Source: an uncultured Collinsella sp. (GTDB taxonomy: Bacteria; Actinomycetota; Coriobacteriia; Coriobacteriales; Coriobacteriaceae). Taken from it: a stretch of DNA of 11,660 nt. The stretch lies in the NCBI GenBank assembly GCA_902494465.1, contig CABUTH010000045.1:1-11660 (forward strand), in the 5' to 3' direction. The position numbers and the translations under genes are program-made. The notes beneath the pieces were generated by a model that had not been told where the DNA came from, did not search any database, and saw only the letters and a list, made by a program, of their open reading frames with translations. Positions 1 through 6,382 of this stretch are shown in pieces (position 1 is the first letter of the stretch; every line of letters begins with the position of its first letter).

Positions 1-126
1 GAGTTCCGCAAGATCGTCTCCCCGATGGTCACCTACACCATCACCGAGCGCCTGAGCTGCCATCTCGAGCACGTCCGCAACCACCCGCTCACCACGCGTC
101 GCTACTACCACCAGATGAATTACTAA
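1..126 (+). CDS. SIS-domain sugar-phosphate isomerase/deglycase, C-terminal end (partial)
   Basis: An open frame runs from base 1 to a TAA at 124-126 and gives the last 41 residues of a protein; the start lies outside the window. The tail contains ERLSCHLEHVRNHPLTTRRYY, close in layout to the C-terminus of FrlB-like SIS proteins as I remember it (a tyrosine-rich ERLxxYLxxxRxHxPxxRRYY-type ending). Such SIS proteins act in the cytoplasm on sugar phosphates, for example splitting fructoselysine- or glucoselysine-6-phosphate or isomerising amino-sugar phosphates. They are often encoded beside mannose-family PTS genes, which fits the PTS remnant just downstream. The family call is fairly firm, the substrate is unknown, and only the tail can be judged. 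Confidence 0.6.
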   Translation, partial: EFRKIVSPMVTYTITERLSCHLEHVRNHPLTTRRYYHQMNY

Positions 127-149
127 TCCTTTCAAATTGCTGCTGTTGT

Positions 150-184
150 CTGCAGGCGAGACGTGCTGAACGTCTCGCCTGCAG
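150..184 (+). terminator. Perfect 14-bp hairpin after the SIS gene, possible terminator
   Basis: Bases 150-163 and 171-184 are perfect reverse complements (14 bp) around a 7-base loop, starting 23 bases after the SIS stop codon. The bases that follow (CTTATTACT) are T-rich but not a clean T-run, so it could be an intrinsic terminator, an mRNA-stabilising stem between operon genes, or both. Confidence 0.55.
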
Positions 185-207
185 GCTTATTACTGGGGTT
201 AATCAAA

Positions 208-901
208 ATAGTTGCCCAGTACCTCCTAGTTGCACTGGTCGCATTATGGCGTCCATGGACGAGCAGTTATTTGGCATTACAATGCCTGGCCGTCCGTTGT
301 TTACGAGCTGTTCGTTGGCTTGATTCTTGGTGACGTTCAACAGGGCGTTATCGTTGGTGCTGCCTTGGAGTCCATGTTCATGGGTGCCATCATGGTCGGC
401 GCGGCGGTTCCTCCCGAGGTCTATACCTCCGGCGTGCTTGGCTGCGCGTTTGCCGTCATTACGGGTACAGGCACGGCAACTGCCGTCGCGCTCGCCCTTC
501 CCGTCTCCGTCTTCCTTCTCTACTCCGTGATTAACTTTGCAACGCGTATCGTCGCCGCCCATCTGGGTTACGACTTGGGAACCAAGTTTTTGCAGCAGTC
601 CGAAGAGAGCAACCTTATGTCTCGCATGACGCATGCTGCCGGTGTCCTCGGAATGACCGTTATCGGCGCCATGATTGCGGCACAGGTCTCGCTGTCCACG
701 GCTTTGACCTTTGACGTGGGTGGTTCGGAGATTGTCCTGCAGGATCTGTTCGATTCGATCTTCCCCGGTCTGCTGCCCTTGCTGGCAACGTTCGCTTGCG
801 TTGCCCTCTATAAAAAGGGCGTCAAGACCATTTGGATCATCTTGGGCATCTTCGCAATCTGCATCATCGGAACGGGCTTGGGAGTGTTCGCGGCGGCGTA
901 A
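208..901 (+). pseudogene. Decayed mannose-family PTS remnant: IIC N-terminus joined to IID C-terminus
   Basis: This encodes parts of the membrane subunits of a mannose/fructose/sorbose-family phosphotransferase system, spread over three frames. Frame 1 (208-249) gives QYLLVALVALW. Frame 3 (252-308) gives SMDEQLFGITMPGRPLFTS. Frame 2 (308-901) continues LFVGLILGDVQQGVIVGA and GAAVPPEV, all typical of IIC. Each frame change fits loss of one base. Around base 500-512 the reading passes in frame into IID-type sequence: GYDLGTKFLQ, LGMTVIGAMIA, LQDLFDSIFPGLLPLL, then a KKGVKTIWIILGI ending and a TAA at 899-901. An intact IIC plus IID would need about 540 codons; roughly 230 remain. The expected start position holds ATA (208-210), about 9 bases after GGGG. 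The longest single frame begins at ATG 230, but its first 20 or so residues are unlike IIC, so a working protein is unlikely. Confidence 0.75.
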
Positions 902-946
902 TGTTGACTGCTATGCTCGCGCGTTGGATAACTAACTGACCGTTTG

Positions 947-982
947 AAAACGGGGCTCGGCGTAAGGCCGACCCCGTTTTTT
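947..982 (+). terminator. Intrinsic terminator after the PTS remnant
   Basis: AAAACGGGG (947-955) pairs with CCCCGTTTT (972-980). The stem continues inward through TCGGC/GCCGA with one bulged C at 956 and a short GTAAG loop. A run of six T (977-982) follows. It lies 46 bases past the end of the PTS remnant and would end that transcript. Confidence 0.9.
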
Positions 983-1034
983 GTTTGAGGGATTTTCCGA
1001 CCGTCCAATAATCCACGCTCATGCATCACTCACG

Positions 1035-1109
1035 TATCTCTCGTCTCTCATTCGTCACTAACACGAGAGATAGATTAAAGACGAGAGATAATTACGAGAG
1101 ATAGCTCAG
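1035..1109. repeat. Repeat array, copy 1 (one inverted and three direct ACGAGAGATA boxes)
   Basis: The ten-base box ACGAGAGATA occurs exactly at 1063-1072, 1081-1090 and 1094-1103, with 8 and 3 bases between boxes. Its exact reverse complement TATCTCTCGT is at 1035-1044. The whole 75-bp arrangement recurs 164 bp downstream with the same spacing. It lies in the non-coding region ahead of the AlbA_2 gene. It could be a set of operator sites; as RNA, the inverted box could pair with any of the three direct boxes over 10 bp. Confidence 0.85.
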
Positions 1110-1116
1110 CAGCAAA

Positions 1117-1142
1117 GAGACAAGCAACCATGGTATTGTCTC
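1117..1142. other. Near-palindromic dyad centred on CCATGG
   Basis: GAGACAA (1117-1123) is the reverse complement of TTGTCTC (1136-1142), and CCATGG (1128-1133) sits between them near the centre. This dyad lies between the two repeat-array copies and could be a second type of protein-binding site in the same control region. No known operator was recognised. Confidence 0.4.
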
Positions 1143-1150
1143 AATATCGA

Positions 1151-1179
1151 TTGTTCCACCAGCAAAAACATGATTTAAT
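1151..1179 (+). promoter_or_regulatory. Weak sigma-70-type promoter candidate for the AlbA_2 gene
   Basis: TTGTTC (1151-1156) and TTTAAT (1174-1179) are separated by 17 bases. The -10 matches the consensus at five of six positions; the -35 matches at only three. If used, transcription would start near 1186, placing repeat copy 2 in the 5' leader and copy 1 upstream of the promoter. This is a tentative call. Confidence 0.2.
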
Positions 1180-1198
1180 GAAGCAGGTAGAGATATCT

Positions 1199-1283
1199 TA
1201 TCTCTCATCTTTCACTCATATCTAATACGAGAGATAACAGAAAGACGAGAGATAATTACGAGAGATAACTGAGAGACGAGGGA
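1199..1283. repeat. Repeat array, copy 2, with an extra degenerate box
   Basis: Exact ACGAGAGATA boxes lie at 1227-1236, 1245-1254 and 1258-1267, with the same 8- and 3-base gaps as copy 1. A near-match to the inverted box (TATCTCTCAT) is at 1199-1208. By hand count about 62 of the 75 bases at 1199-1273 match 1035-1109. A degenerate further box, ACGAGGGAAA, starts at 1276, again 18 bases after the previous box start. The array ends 47 bases before the AlbA_2 start codon. Confidence 0.85.
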
Positions 1284-1290
1284 AATCCAT

Positions 1291-1308
1291 CTGCGGCATT
1301 CTCCGCAG
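1291..1308 (+). other. Small hairpin just upstream of the AlbA_2 ribosome binding site
   Basis: CTGCGG (1291-1296) and CCGCAG (1303-1308) form a 6-bp stem with a 6-base loop. It ends 10 bases before the GGA of the ribosome binding site, so it could affect translation start, though a stem of this size can also occur by chance. Confidence 0.35.
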
Positions 1309-1330
1309 GACCGAGCGAAAGGACGTGCAG

Positions 1331-2797
1331 ATGAACGAAAACGAGCTGACCGGTCTGCTTGAGTCTTTAAGGCGTATGGGCTCGGATGACCTTAGCGTCG
1401 AAGTAAAAGAGAGCGCCATGACGCTTTCCCGCGACGTATGGGAAACGGTCAGCGCTTTCGCAAACACCGCCGGCGGCATCATCGTGCTCGGAGTGAGCGA
1501 GCGCGCGGGTTTTGTCCCAGTTGCAAACTTTGAGACCGAGAAGGTGCTCAACCAATTCGTGGCGGGCATGGGCGATGCTGGCGGTCGCGGAAAGCTGGCC
1601 AATCCGCCCAAATACACCATTGAGCGCGTGGGGCTTCGGGGGACCGTTGTTCTCGTTATCACGATTGAGGAGCTCGACCCGTCGAGCAAGCCTTGCTATG
1701 TCATAGAGCGGGGCGCTCAAGGTGGCAGCTACAAACGCATCGATGACAAAGATGTCCCGCTTTCGTCGACCGAGGTTTTGGCGCTGTCGTCATACGAACG
1801 GACGAGTCCTAGCGATCGCGATGCGGTGCCCGGCACGAGTGTGGGCGATCTCGACGAGTCGCTGGTCGACCGCACGATAGAGCGTGCCTATTCGTTGACG
1901 CCTCGAGCGATGCGCGGTGCGGCGGACAGGAAGACAAAGATGGAGCGTCTGAATTTCCTCGACTTCCAGGGCAATGTTACCAAGGCCGGCCTCCTTGCCG
2001 CGGGCGTTTACCCTCAGCAGTTCTATCCCAAGCTCTTCATTGATGTGGCTGTCCACGTGGGAACTCAAAAGGGAGCTGCGGGGCCACTAAGGTTCATGGA
2101 CCGCACAATCTGTGAGGGAACGTTGGGCGAGATGATCTCGGATGCCGTCGCAGCCGTCGCCAAGAATTTGCGGCGAACCTCGATCGTCCAAGGCGTCTCG
2201 CGTGTCGACTCGCTTGAGATTCCCGAGGAGGTTCTGCGCGAAGCAATCGCCAACGCCGTAATCCATCGAGAATACGGGGATCGGTTCTGTGGACAATCGA
2301 TTGCCGTCGACGTCTTTGATGATCGTGTCGAGGTGACGAATCCTGGCGGCCTTTACGGGGGAAAGACTCGCGAGAACTTGTTTGACGGCAGCTCCCGATG
2401 CCGTAACGCGACGCTTGTGAAGCTCATGTCGATTGTCCCGCTGCCGGATGGCGCAGGTTCGCCGGCTGAGGGCAATGGCTCGGGCATCCCGATGATGATC
2501 GATGCCATGCGCGCGCATGGTCTGGCCGAGCCCCTGTTCTGCCCGGGATTCGATCGGTTCAAGGTCGTACTTTACCGTTCAAAGATCGAGTCGGTCGATC
2601 ATGGCGGGGGCTTAATTGTGACGGCACTCAAACACTACGGCGAGCTGGGGACGCGCGAGCTGGCAGAGCGCACAGGGCTCACAATTTCCCAGGTTAGGTC
2701 GCGCGTCAACGCGCTCATTGCTCAAGGCGAGCTTGAGCCCACGGCGCCGGCGACGAGCCGCAACCGCAAGTATCGACTGTCGGAGTGCGTGGGATAG
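1331..2797 (+). CDS. AlbA_2 domain / HATPase_c_4 / winged-helix protein (COG2865-like)
   Basis: This 488-residue protein has three recognisable parts. An N-terminal AlbA_2 (Schlafen-type) nucleic-acid-binding domain carries EVKES (24-28) and SAFANTAGG (41-49) followed by a hydrophobic LGV strand. A GHKL-like HATPase_c_4 region has REAIANAVIHREYG (from 303), EVTNPGGL (N337) and NGSGIP (382-387). A winged-helix end (about 425-480) includes TRELAERTGLTISQVRSRVNAL. The family is often labelled putative transcriptional regulator or RecG-like, and true helicase motifs are absent. AAAGGA at 1318-1323 gives 7-base spacing to ATG 1331; the in-frame GTG at 1325 would be only one base from it. Repeat arrays fill the upstream region, so autoregulation is possible but only inferred. 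Biological role unknown; some relatives occur in defence or accessory loci. Confidence 0.85.
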   Translation: MNENELTGLLESLRRMGSDDLSVEVKESAMTLSRDVWETVSAFANTAGGIIVLGVSERAGFVPVANFETEKVLNQFVAGMGDAGGRGKLANPPKYTIERVGLRGTVVLVITIEELDPSSKPCYVIERGAQGGSYKRIDDKDVPLSSTEVLALSSYERTSPSDRDAVPGTSVGDLDESLVDRTIERAYSLTPRAMRGAADRKTKMERLNFLDFQGNVTKAGLLAAGVYPQQFYPKLFIDVAVHVGTQKGAAGPLRFMDRTICEGTLGEMISDAVAAVAKNLRRTSIVQGVSRVDSLEIPEEVLREAIANAVIHREYGDRFCGQSIAVDVFDDRVEVTNPGGLYGGKTRENLFDGSSRCRNATLVKLMSIVPLPDGAGSPAEGNGSGIPMMIDAMRAHGLAEPLFCPGFDRFKVVLYRSKIESVDHGGGLIVTALKHYGELGTRELAERTGLTISQVRSRVNALIAQGELEPTAPATSRNRKYRLSECVG

Positions 2798-2897
2798 ATG
2801 CGTTAGTGGACGAGGCGACCCAATAATCGACCCTCGATTGGCGTCCATTAAGGTAAAGCGGTTGTTGCCCAGTCGACGGTGATGCTCAAGACTCGGC

Positions 2898-3389
2898 TTA
2901 CGCCGGCATGGCCCCGAACCCGTCTATCAAGAACAGCCTAAGAACCAGCTTGATGACATTTCCCGGTTTGACTTCTGCCGCGTCAAAGACGTGGCGCTCG
3001 GCGAGCTCGCTACAGTATGCATAGATGTCGCGGATAAGGTCCGCGCCCGAGAGCGTAAACATGTAGCCTGCGTCCGAAAGCGCATTGGGCGCGGCAGGCA
3101 ACTTGGCCATGTGACAGAACGTTTGCAGGTCGGGCGCCATAACGTTCTGGTAGTCGAGGTGGCCGTTGGCATCCTGCGCGGCAAGCTCCAATTGGCGCAC
3201 AAAATCCAGCGCCGCCGCTAACACAAAGCTCGGCGTAGGCGCATTGACGTCCTGAGTGGTCGCCACAAGCCTGCCCGCCGCCTGCGTGACAAGCCAAGCG
3301 ACCTCGCGCTGGCAACGCACGGCCTTGCGCGTAACCGGCTTGATGGACGAAGAAGAAACGCTCCCCTTAGGCGGATTCGAGGCAGCCAT
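2898..3389 (-). CDS. Hypothetical protein, 163 aa
   Basis: I do not recognise this protein. It starts with a short Ser/Lys-rich segment (about 1-25) and then appears mostly helical, with alternating hydrophobic positions in AWLVTQAAGRLVA and FVLAAALDFVRQLELAAQ, and a hydrophobic end NVIKLVLRLFLIDGFGA. No signal peptide, clear membrane span or metal motif is visible. On the minus strand GGAGG lies 6 bases before the ATG at 3389, a good ribosome binding site that supports it as a real gene. A weak -10-like TATACT lies at 3447-3452 (minus strand) without a convincing -35. It faces the AlbA_2 gene tail to tail and is divergent from the HNH gene. Likely cytoplasmic; function unknown. Confidence 0.7.
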   Translation of the reverse strand: MAASNPPKGSVSSSSIKPVTRKAVRCQREVAWLVTQAAGRLVATTQDVNAPTPSFVLAAALDFVRQLELAAQDANGHLDYQNVMAPDLQTFCHMAKLPAAPNALSDAGYMFTLSGADLIRDIYAYCSELAERHVFDAAEVKPGNVIKLVLRLFLIDGFGAMPA

Positions 3390-3604
3390 AAGACCCTCCC
3401 ATGAACGACCCGGCCCAACAAGCCCGGATGAAACACGTGCTACATCAGTATACAGGGAAGTGGGGTAGCGGGGTACAAGCGCGCCGGCGGCAAACCGAGA
3501 GCATCAACGATGCGCCGATCGCGGAATGAGATCTCGTAATAATTGACTCTCGGCCATATTATTGAGGGGCATGACTCGCGTTCGTATGGTTGTAGGTGCT
3601 GGCG

Positions 3605-4687
3605 ATGAACGACATTGACCTTGCTGTTCCGTTGATGGATGGACCAAGCTATGACCGCGCCTGCAGTCTCGTGCCTTCCGAATACGTTGAGGCATGGGAG
3701 TGGTTTCTGGGTGAGGAGCAGCGCGGCGGCGTTTGGACCAGCCTTCCGCACCACACCAAGGAAGATAGCCCTCAGTATCAGTACCGTTTGAGAATTGGCT
3801 CGGACTTCTTTCCCGTAACGCGGGATTCAGGGATCTTCTGGCCGGGCCAGGATCGGGTGAAGCAAGATCCCAATAAGATCTTTGCGCTTTCGGTCCATAA
3901 CTCTAAAAAGAGCTTCTACACCGATGTGCCTCCGCTCTATTTGGACGATGGTACGTGGGTCATTAAGTACTCGGTTCAAGCGCCGGGTACCGTTGGTTTT
4001 CGAGACCAGAATTACAACCGTAAAATGCTCAACTGCATGGAATGTGGCGTTCCAGTCGGAGTCATATTTGCAACCGAGGTGGGCTACAAGGTGCTCGGCC
4101 TTGCATTTGTTGAACGGTTCGAGCCCGAAAACGGATGGTTTGTTCTGCACGGTCCTGTTCATAAAGGCGGACCGGACCCTCGTTTTGCGCCCGACATGAG
4201 TTATCTGAAGCACATGCCCGTCGATATTGAGTTTGCCGGACAGGGTACGACCGACGACGAAAAGGTCCGCTATGCGTTAAGGCGCGAGCGATTGGGGCAG
4301 CAATGGTTCCGCAAGCAGCTCGTTGCCGCCTATGATGGCCGTTGCGCGGTGTCGGACTGCGGCGTCAGCGAAGCTCTGGAGGCTGCACATATCGAGAATT
4401 ACTCGGGACCCAAATCGCAGGTTGCCAGCAACGGCATTCTGCTTCGGCGCGATCTTCATTCCCTATTTGATGCTCACCTGATTTCGTTTGAGCCTGTTTG
4501 CGGCGAATATCGGCTGTGCGGATCGTACCTGCTGGATAAGACCGACTACGTTTCCTTTGCGGGTGCGACGCTAAGGCAGCCGAATGAGCGTCAGTGGCGA
4601 CCCAATACGGTGTTTCTTGAGGCCCATCGCATTGAGTTCGATCGCTCGGAAAAGAAGCGTGAAAAGGCGGGGCTTCTGCCGTATTAG
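3605..4687 (+). CDS. HNH endonuclease with probable PUA-like N-terminal domain
   Basis: This 360-residue protein ends in an HNH_2-type nuclease domain: CAVSDCGVSEALEAAHIENY with H262, then N276 in NGILL and H285 in DLHSLFDAH, the usual His-Asn-His layout. The preceding region (about 45-200) contains FWPGQDRV, a KYSVQ strand, NRKML (from 138), PVGVIF and YKVLGLAFVERFEPENGWFVLHG. This resembles the base-recognition domain of COG3440-type putative restriction endonucleases, which may be PUA/SRA-like. A modification-dependent (type IV-like) restriction role is therefore an inference. No methyltransferase is nearby, which fits that idea. A stop codon lies at 3593-3595, so the start must be GTG 3596 or ATG 3605; I prefer ATG, with AGG at 3594-3596 eight bases before it. 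A zinc-ribbon gene follows. Confidence 0.8.
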   Translation: MNDIDLAVPLMDGPSYDRACSLVPSEYVEAWEWFLGEEQRGGVWTSLPHHTKEDSPQYQYRLRIGSDFFPVTRDSGIFWPGQDRVKQDPNKIFALSVHNSKKSFYTDVPPLYLDDGTWVIKYSVQAPGTVGFRDQNYNRKMLNCMECGVPVGVIFATEVGYKVLGLAFVERFEPENGWFVLHGPVHKGGPDPRFAPDMSYLKHMPVDIEFAGQGTTDDEKVRYALRRERLGQQWFRKQLVAAYDGRCAVSDCGVSEALEAAHIENYSGPKSQVASNGILLRRDLHSLFDAHLISFEPVCGEYRLCGSYLLDKTDYVSFAGATLRQPNERQWRPNTVFLEAHRIEFDRSEKKREKAGLLPY

Positions 4688-4809
4688 CGTATTTGGCTTT
4701 GGCGGTCTTTTACGATCGTGTTGTTTGATCGGATCGCGTGGCGATGCAATCTCGCGCGCACTTGCTGGTGCATGCTCTTCCTGGTTTGAATAACGGGAAG
4801 GGAGCGAGC

Positions 4810-5094
4810 GTGAGCTGGCGAGGCGATATCGTGATGGGGAAGTACGGAAAACTGCCGCGTGCCCTTATCGACAACAATATGTTTCCGGGCGTAGAAGTTG
4901 ATTGCGGGTCGTTTGCTGGCACCTGCCCTTGCTGCGGCTCGCAAATACCGTGTCTCGACATTCGGTTCATCGATGCGCGTGACAGACTCAGCGACGAAGT
5001 GAGAAAACAGACAGGCGTTCATATGCCGGTGTATCCGGAGAAATGCCCTGTTTGTGGCCTCGATATCGTGTATGATGCCGGCGACGAGGGATAG
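4810..5094 (+). CDS. Small zinc-ribbon-like protein, 94 aa
   Basis: The protein carries two Cys knuckles, CPCCG (C39, C42) and CPVCG (C79, C82), about 37 residues apart, with extra Cys at 32, 41 and 48. Such a pair usually binds one structural zinc and often mediates nucleic-acid or protein contacts. The GTG at 4810 is chosen because GGGAG lies 5 bases upstream; the frame could also open at GTG 4738 or ATG 4744, but that stretch (MQSRAHLLVHALPGL) looks non-coding and has no clear ribosome binding site. It lies 122 bases after the HNH stop on the same strand with no terminator seen between, so co-transcription is likely. No family name recognised; it may assist the HNH protein or be independent. 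Confidence 0.65.
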   Translation: MSWRGDIVMGKYGKLPRALIDNNMFPGVEVDCGSFAGTCPCCGSQIPCLDIRFIDARDRLSDEVRKQTGVHMPVYPEKCPVCGLDIVYDAGDEG

Positions 5095-5132
5095 GTGATG
5101 CGGAGGAGCTGGCTGTGAAGGCATCTTCGTCT

Positions 5133-5819
5133 CTACAAATAAACCCCCTCACCGAGTTGCCTGTGGAACTCGGCGTGATGGTCGCGTGCCCAGGTAAAGA
5201 GCGCTTGGTCAAAGTCGGTGCGCGTGGCCGGGACGCCAAAGACGCCGGCAACTTCGACGCGTATAAACTCCAGTGCCGGCAGCTTGTTGATGGCAGTGAG
5301 GGCAAACGGGGACGAGGGCTCCTCGAACAGATAGCGGCTGCCTTGCAGCGCGTCGCAACTGGTGCACGTGTTGCCGAGCGACGGGGCTTTGGAAGCTCGC
5401 GCTCCTACGGGCTTGTAGCCGCAGCGCTTATGAAGATAGTCGCGGATCTCGCCCGGCACGCAGCCAAGAGCGGGCACGATGGCGAGTGCGTTGGCGTTGG
5501 CCGTGTCGATGGCAATGTGCCCGGCTTCGTTGGGCGCGTGCGCGATGACGATGCTCTCGTCGTTATCGGCTCGATAGGGAATGCCGAAGGCCGCGACCGA
5601 GGTCTCTTTGTGACATTTCCAGCACTCGCGCTTGCCCAGTACTAGATATATATACGGCGCCGAGGGGTCGGATCGGTCAACACCGGGCAGCCACTCGGCA
5701 AAGGGCTCGGGGTTGACGCCGCTGGGTACATACCAGATCTTCTTGGTCCGGTCCCATTTGGCGCCCAGCGCCTTGGCTTCTTCTTTGTGCGAAAAGGGGA
5801 CATCGAGCTCAGTGCGCAT
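5133..5819 (-). CDS. DUF5710-domain protein with split CxxC pair, 228 aa
   Basis: Residues 5-32 match the DUF5710 pattern, a short module with DVPFSHKEEAKALGAKWD followed by KKIWYVP, often found at the start or end of DNA-related or plasmid-type proteins; its function is not established. Two CxxC pairs, C66-C69 (CWKC) and C152-C155 (CTSC), could together bind one zinc. Between them lie HIAIDTANANALAIVPALGC and a GYKPVGARASK region. No catalytic motif is recognised. On the minus strand AAGGAG lies 5 bases before the ATG at 5819, which fixes the start, although the open frame extends further upstream to about 6038. It converges with the zinc-ribbon gene, with only 38 bases between the two ends and no obvious terminator there. 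Confidence 0.75.
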   Translation of the reverse strand: MRTELDVPFSHKEEAKALGAKWDRTKKIWYVPSGVNPEPFAEWLPGVDRSDPSAPYIYLVLGKRECWKCHKETSVAAFGIPYRADNDESIVIAHAPNEAGHIAIDTANANALAIVPALGCVPGEIRDYLHKRCGYKPVGARASKAPSLGNTCTSCDALQGSRYLFEEPSSPFALTAINKLPALEFIRVEVAGVFGVPATRTDFDQALFTWARDHHAEFHRQLGEGVYL

Positions 5820-6205
5820 GGCGGCTCCTTGGTGCTGCAGGTGCAAGTGGCTCAAGGATACCGCAGGGCGCAGACATCGCGGCGTTTTGCTGAGAAGTTG
5901 CGGTGCGGACTGATTGGTTATGCCGATGGATAGATTGGCAAGTAGATGGTCGGCTTTCGGCCAGTTGGGTGGCAACCTTGCCAAAAGCTTGACGGATTGC
6001 GGTTTAGATATCGGCGAATGAGCACTTTGGACGCACACGGCGAAAAGCCGCCGGTCGTTTACCGGAAACTTAACAGGACCGCCGGCCGCCGCCGGCGTGC
6101 GTGCTATCTTCGCGCCATGAGGTACTTTATCGTTTCACATAACGCCGCATTGGCGCTGTTGGCGCACATTTGGGCGGTTGGAACTGCCAGCGGATTTGGC
6201 GGCAT
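5820..6205. other. Gene-poor stretch between DUF5710 gene and tRNA terminator
   Basis: No convincing gene is seen here. It must hold the promoter of the DUF5710 gene (minus strand), but no clear -35/-10 pair was found. Two short inverted repeats are visible: GGCAA-CC-TTGCC at 5971-5982, and GCCGGC at 6081-6086 repeated at 6091-6096 as a GC-rich stem. A 37-codon hydrophobic frame from ATG 6118 to TAG 6230 lacks a ribosome binding site and runs into the tRNA terminator, so it is not called. Confidence 0.5.
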
Positions 6206-6240
6206 AAAAAAAACAGCCCAGAGGACATAGCCTCTGAGCT
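6206..6240 (-). terminator. Intrinsic terminator of tRNA-Val
   Basis: Read on the minus strand, AGCTCAGAGG (6240-6231) pairs with CCTCTGGGCT (6224-6215) around a 6-base loop, a 10-bp stem with one G-U pair. Eight T follow one base later (6213-6206). It begins 9 bases past the CCA end of the tRNA. Confidence 0.93.
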
Positions 6241-6249
6241 GCGAACATT

Positions 6250-6324
6250 TGGTGGGCGTTAGAAGATTTGAACTTCTGACCTCTTCCGTGTCAGGGAAGC
6301 GCTCTCCCCCTGAGCTAAACGCCC
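6250..6324 (-). tRNA. tRNA-Val (anticodon GAC), CCA encoded
   Basis: The minus strand folds as a complete 75-base cloverleaf. The acceptor stem is GGGCGTT/AACGCCC, the D arm GCTC/GAGC, the anticodon stem CTTCC/GGAAG with loop CTGACAC, the variable loop AGGTC, and the T arm AGAAG/CTTCT with loop TTCAAAT. Discriminator A is followed by an encoded CCA. Anticodon GAC at the centre of the loop reads valine codons GUC and GUU. It stands alone, with its own promoter and terminator. Confidence 0.97.
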
Positions 6325-6353
6325 GATCAAGGGTGCGCAAGCGCGCAAGGGAT

Positions 6354-6382
6354 AATATAACGGAGCCTGAACTCGGTGGCAA
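6354..6382 (-). promoter_or_regulatory. Sigma-70 promoter of tRNA-Val
   Basis: On the minus strand TTGCCA (6382-6377) and TATATT (6359-6354) are separated by exactly 17 bases, close to the TTGACA/TATAAT consensus. Transcription would start near 6347, about 23 bases before the tRNA 5' end, leaving a short GC-rich leader for RNase P to remove. Confidence 0.8.

Noticed and set aside
1035..1283. CRISPR array or plasmid-type iteron origin
   Set aside because: Boxes are only 10 bp with gaps of 3 or 8 bases, there are no Cas or Rep genes, and the setting is upstream of a regulator-like gene.
2807..2850. Imperfect inverted repeat after the AlbA_2 gene (TGGACG...CGTCCA with inner CCAAT/ATTGG)
   Set aside because: The stem is interrupted and no T-run follows, so it could not be supported as a terminator.
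3543..3590. Promoter for the HNH gene (TTGACT at 3543, or TTGAGG at 3562 with TATGGT at 3585)
   Set aside because: The first has no -10 at proper spacing and the second would leave a leader too short to contain a ribosome binding site.
5115..5645. 176-codon open frame on the plus strand
   Set aside because: It is antisense to the DUF5710 gene, which has a recognisable domain and a good ribosome binding site.
6118..6230. 37-codon hydrophobic open frame just upstream of the tRNA terminator on the plus strand
   Set aside because: No ribosome binding site precedes the ATG and its end lies inside the terminator stem of the opposite-strand tRNA, so it is most likely chance.
6250..6324. tRNA-Val as an integration site for an island to its left
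   Set aside because: No direct repeat of the tRNA 3' end was found elsewhere in the window and no integrase gene is present.
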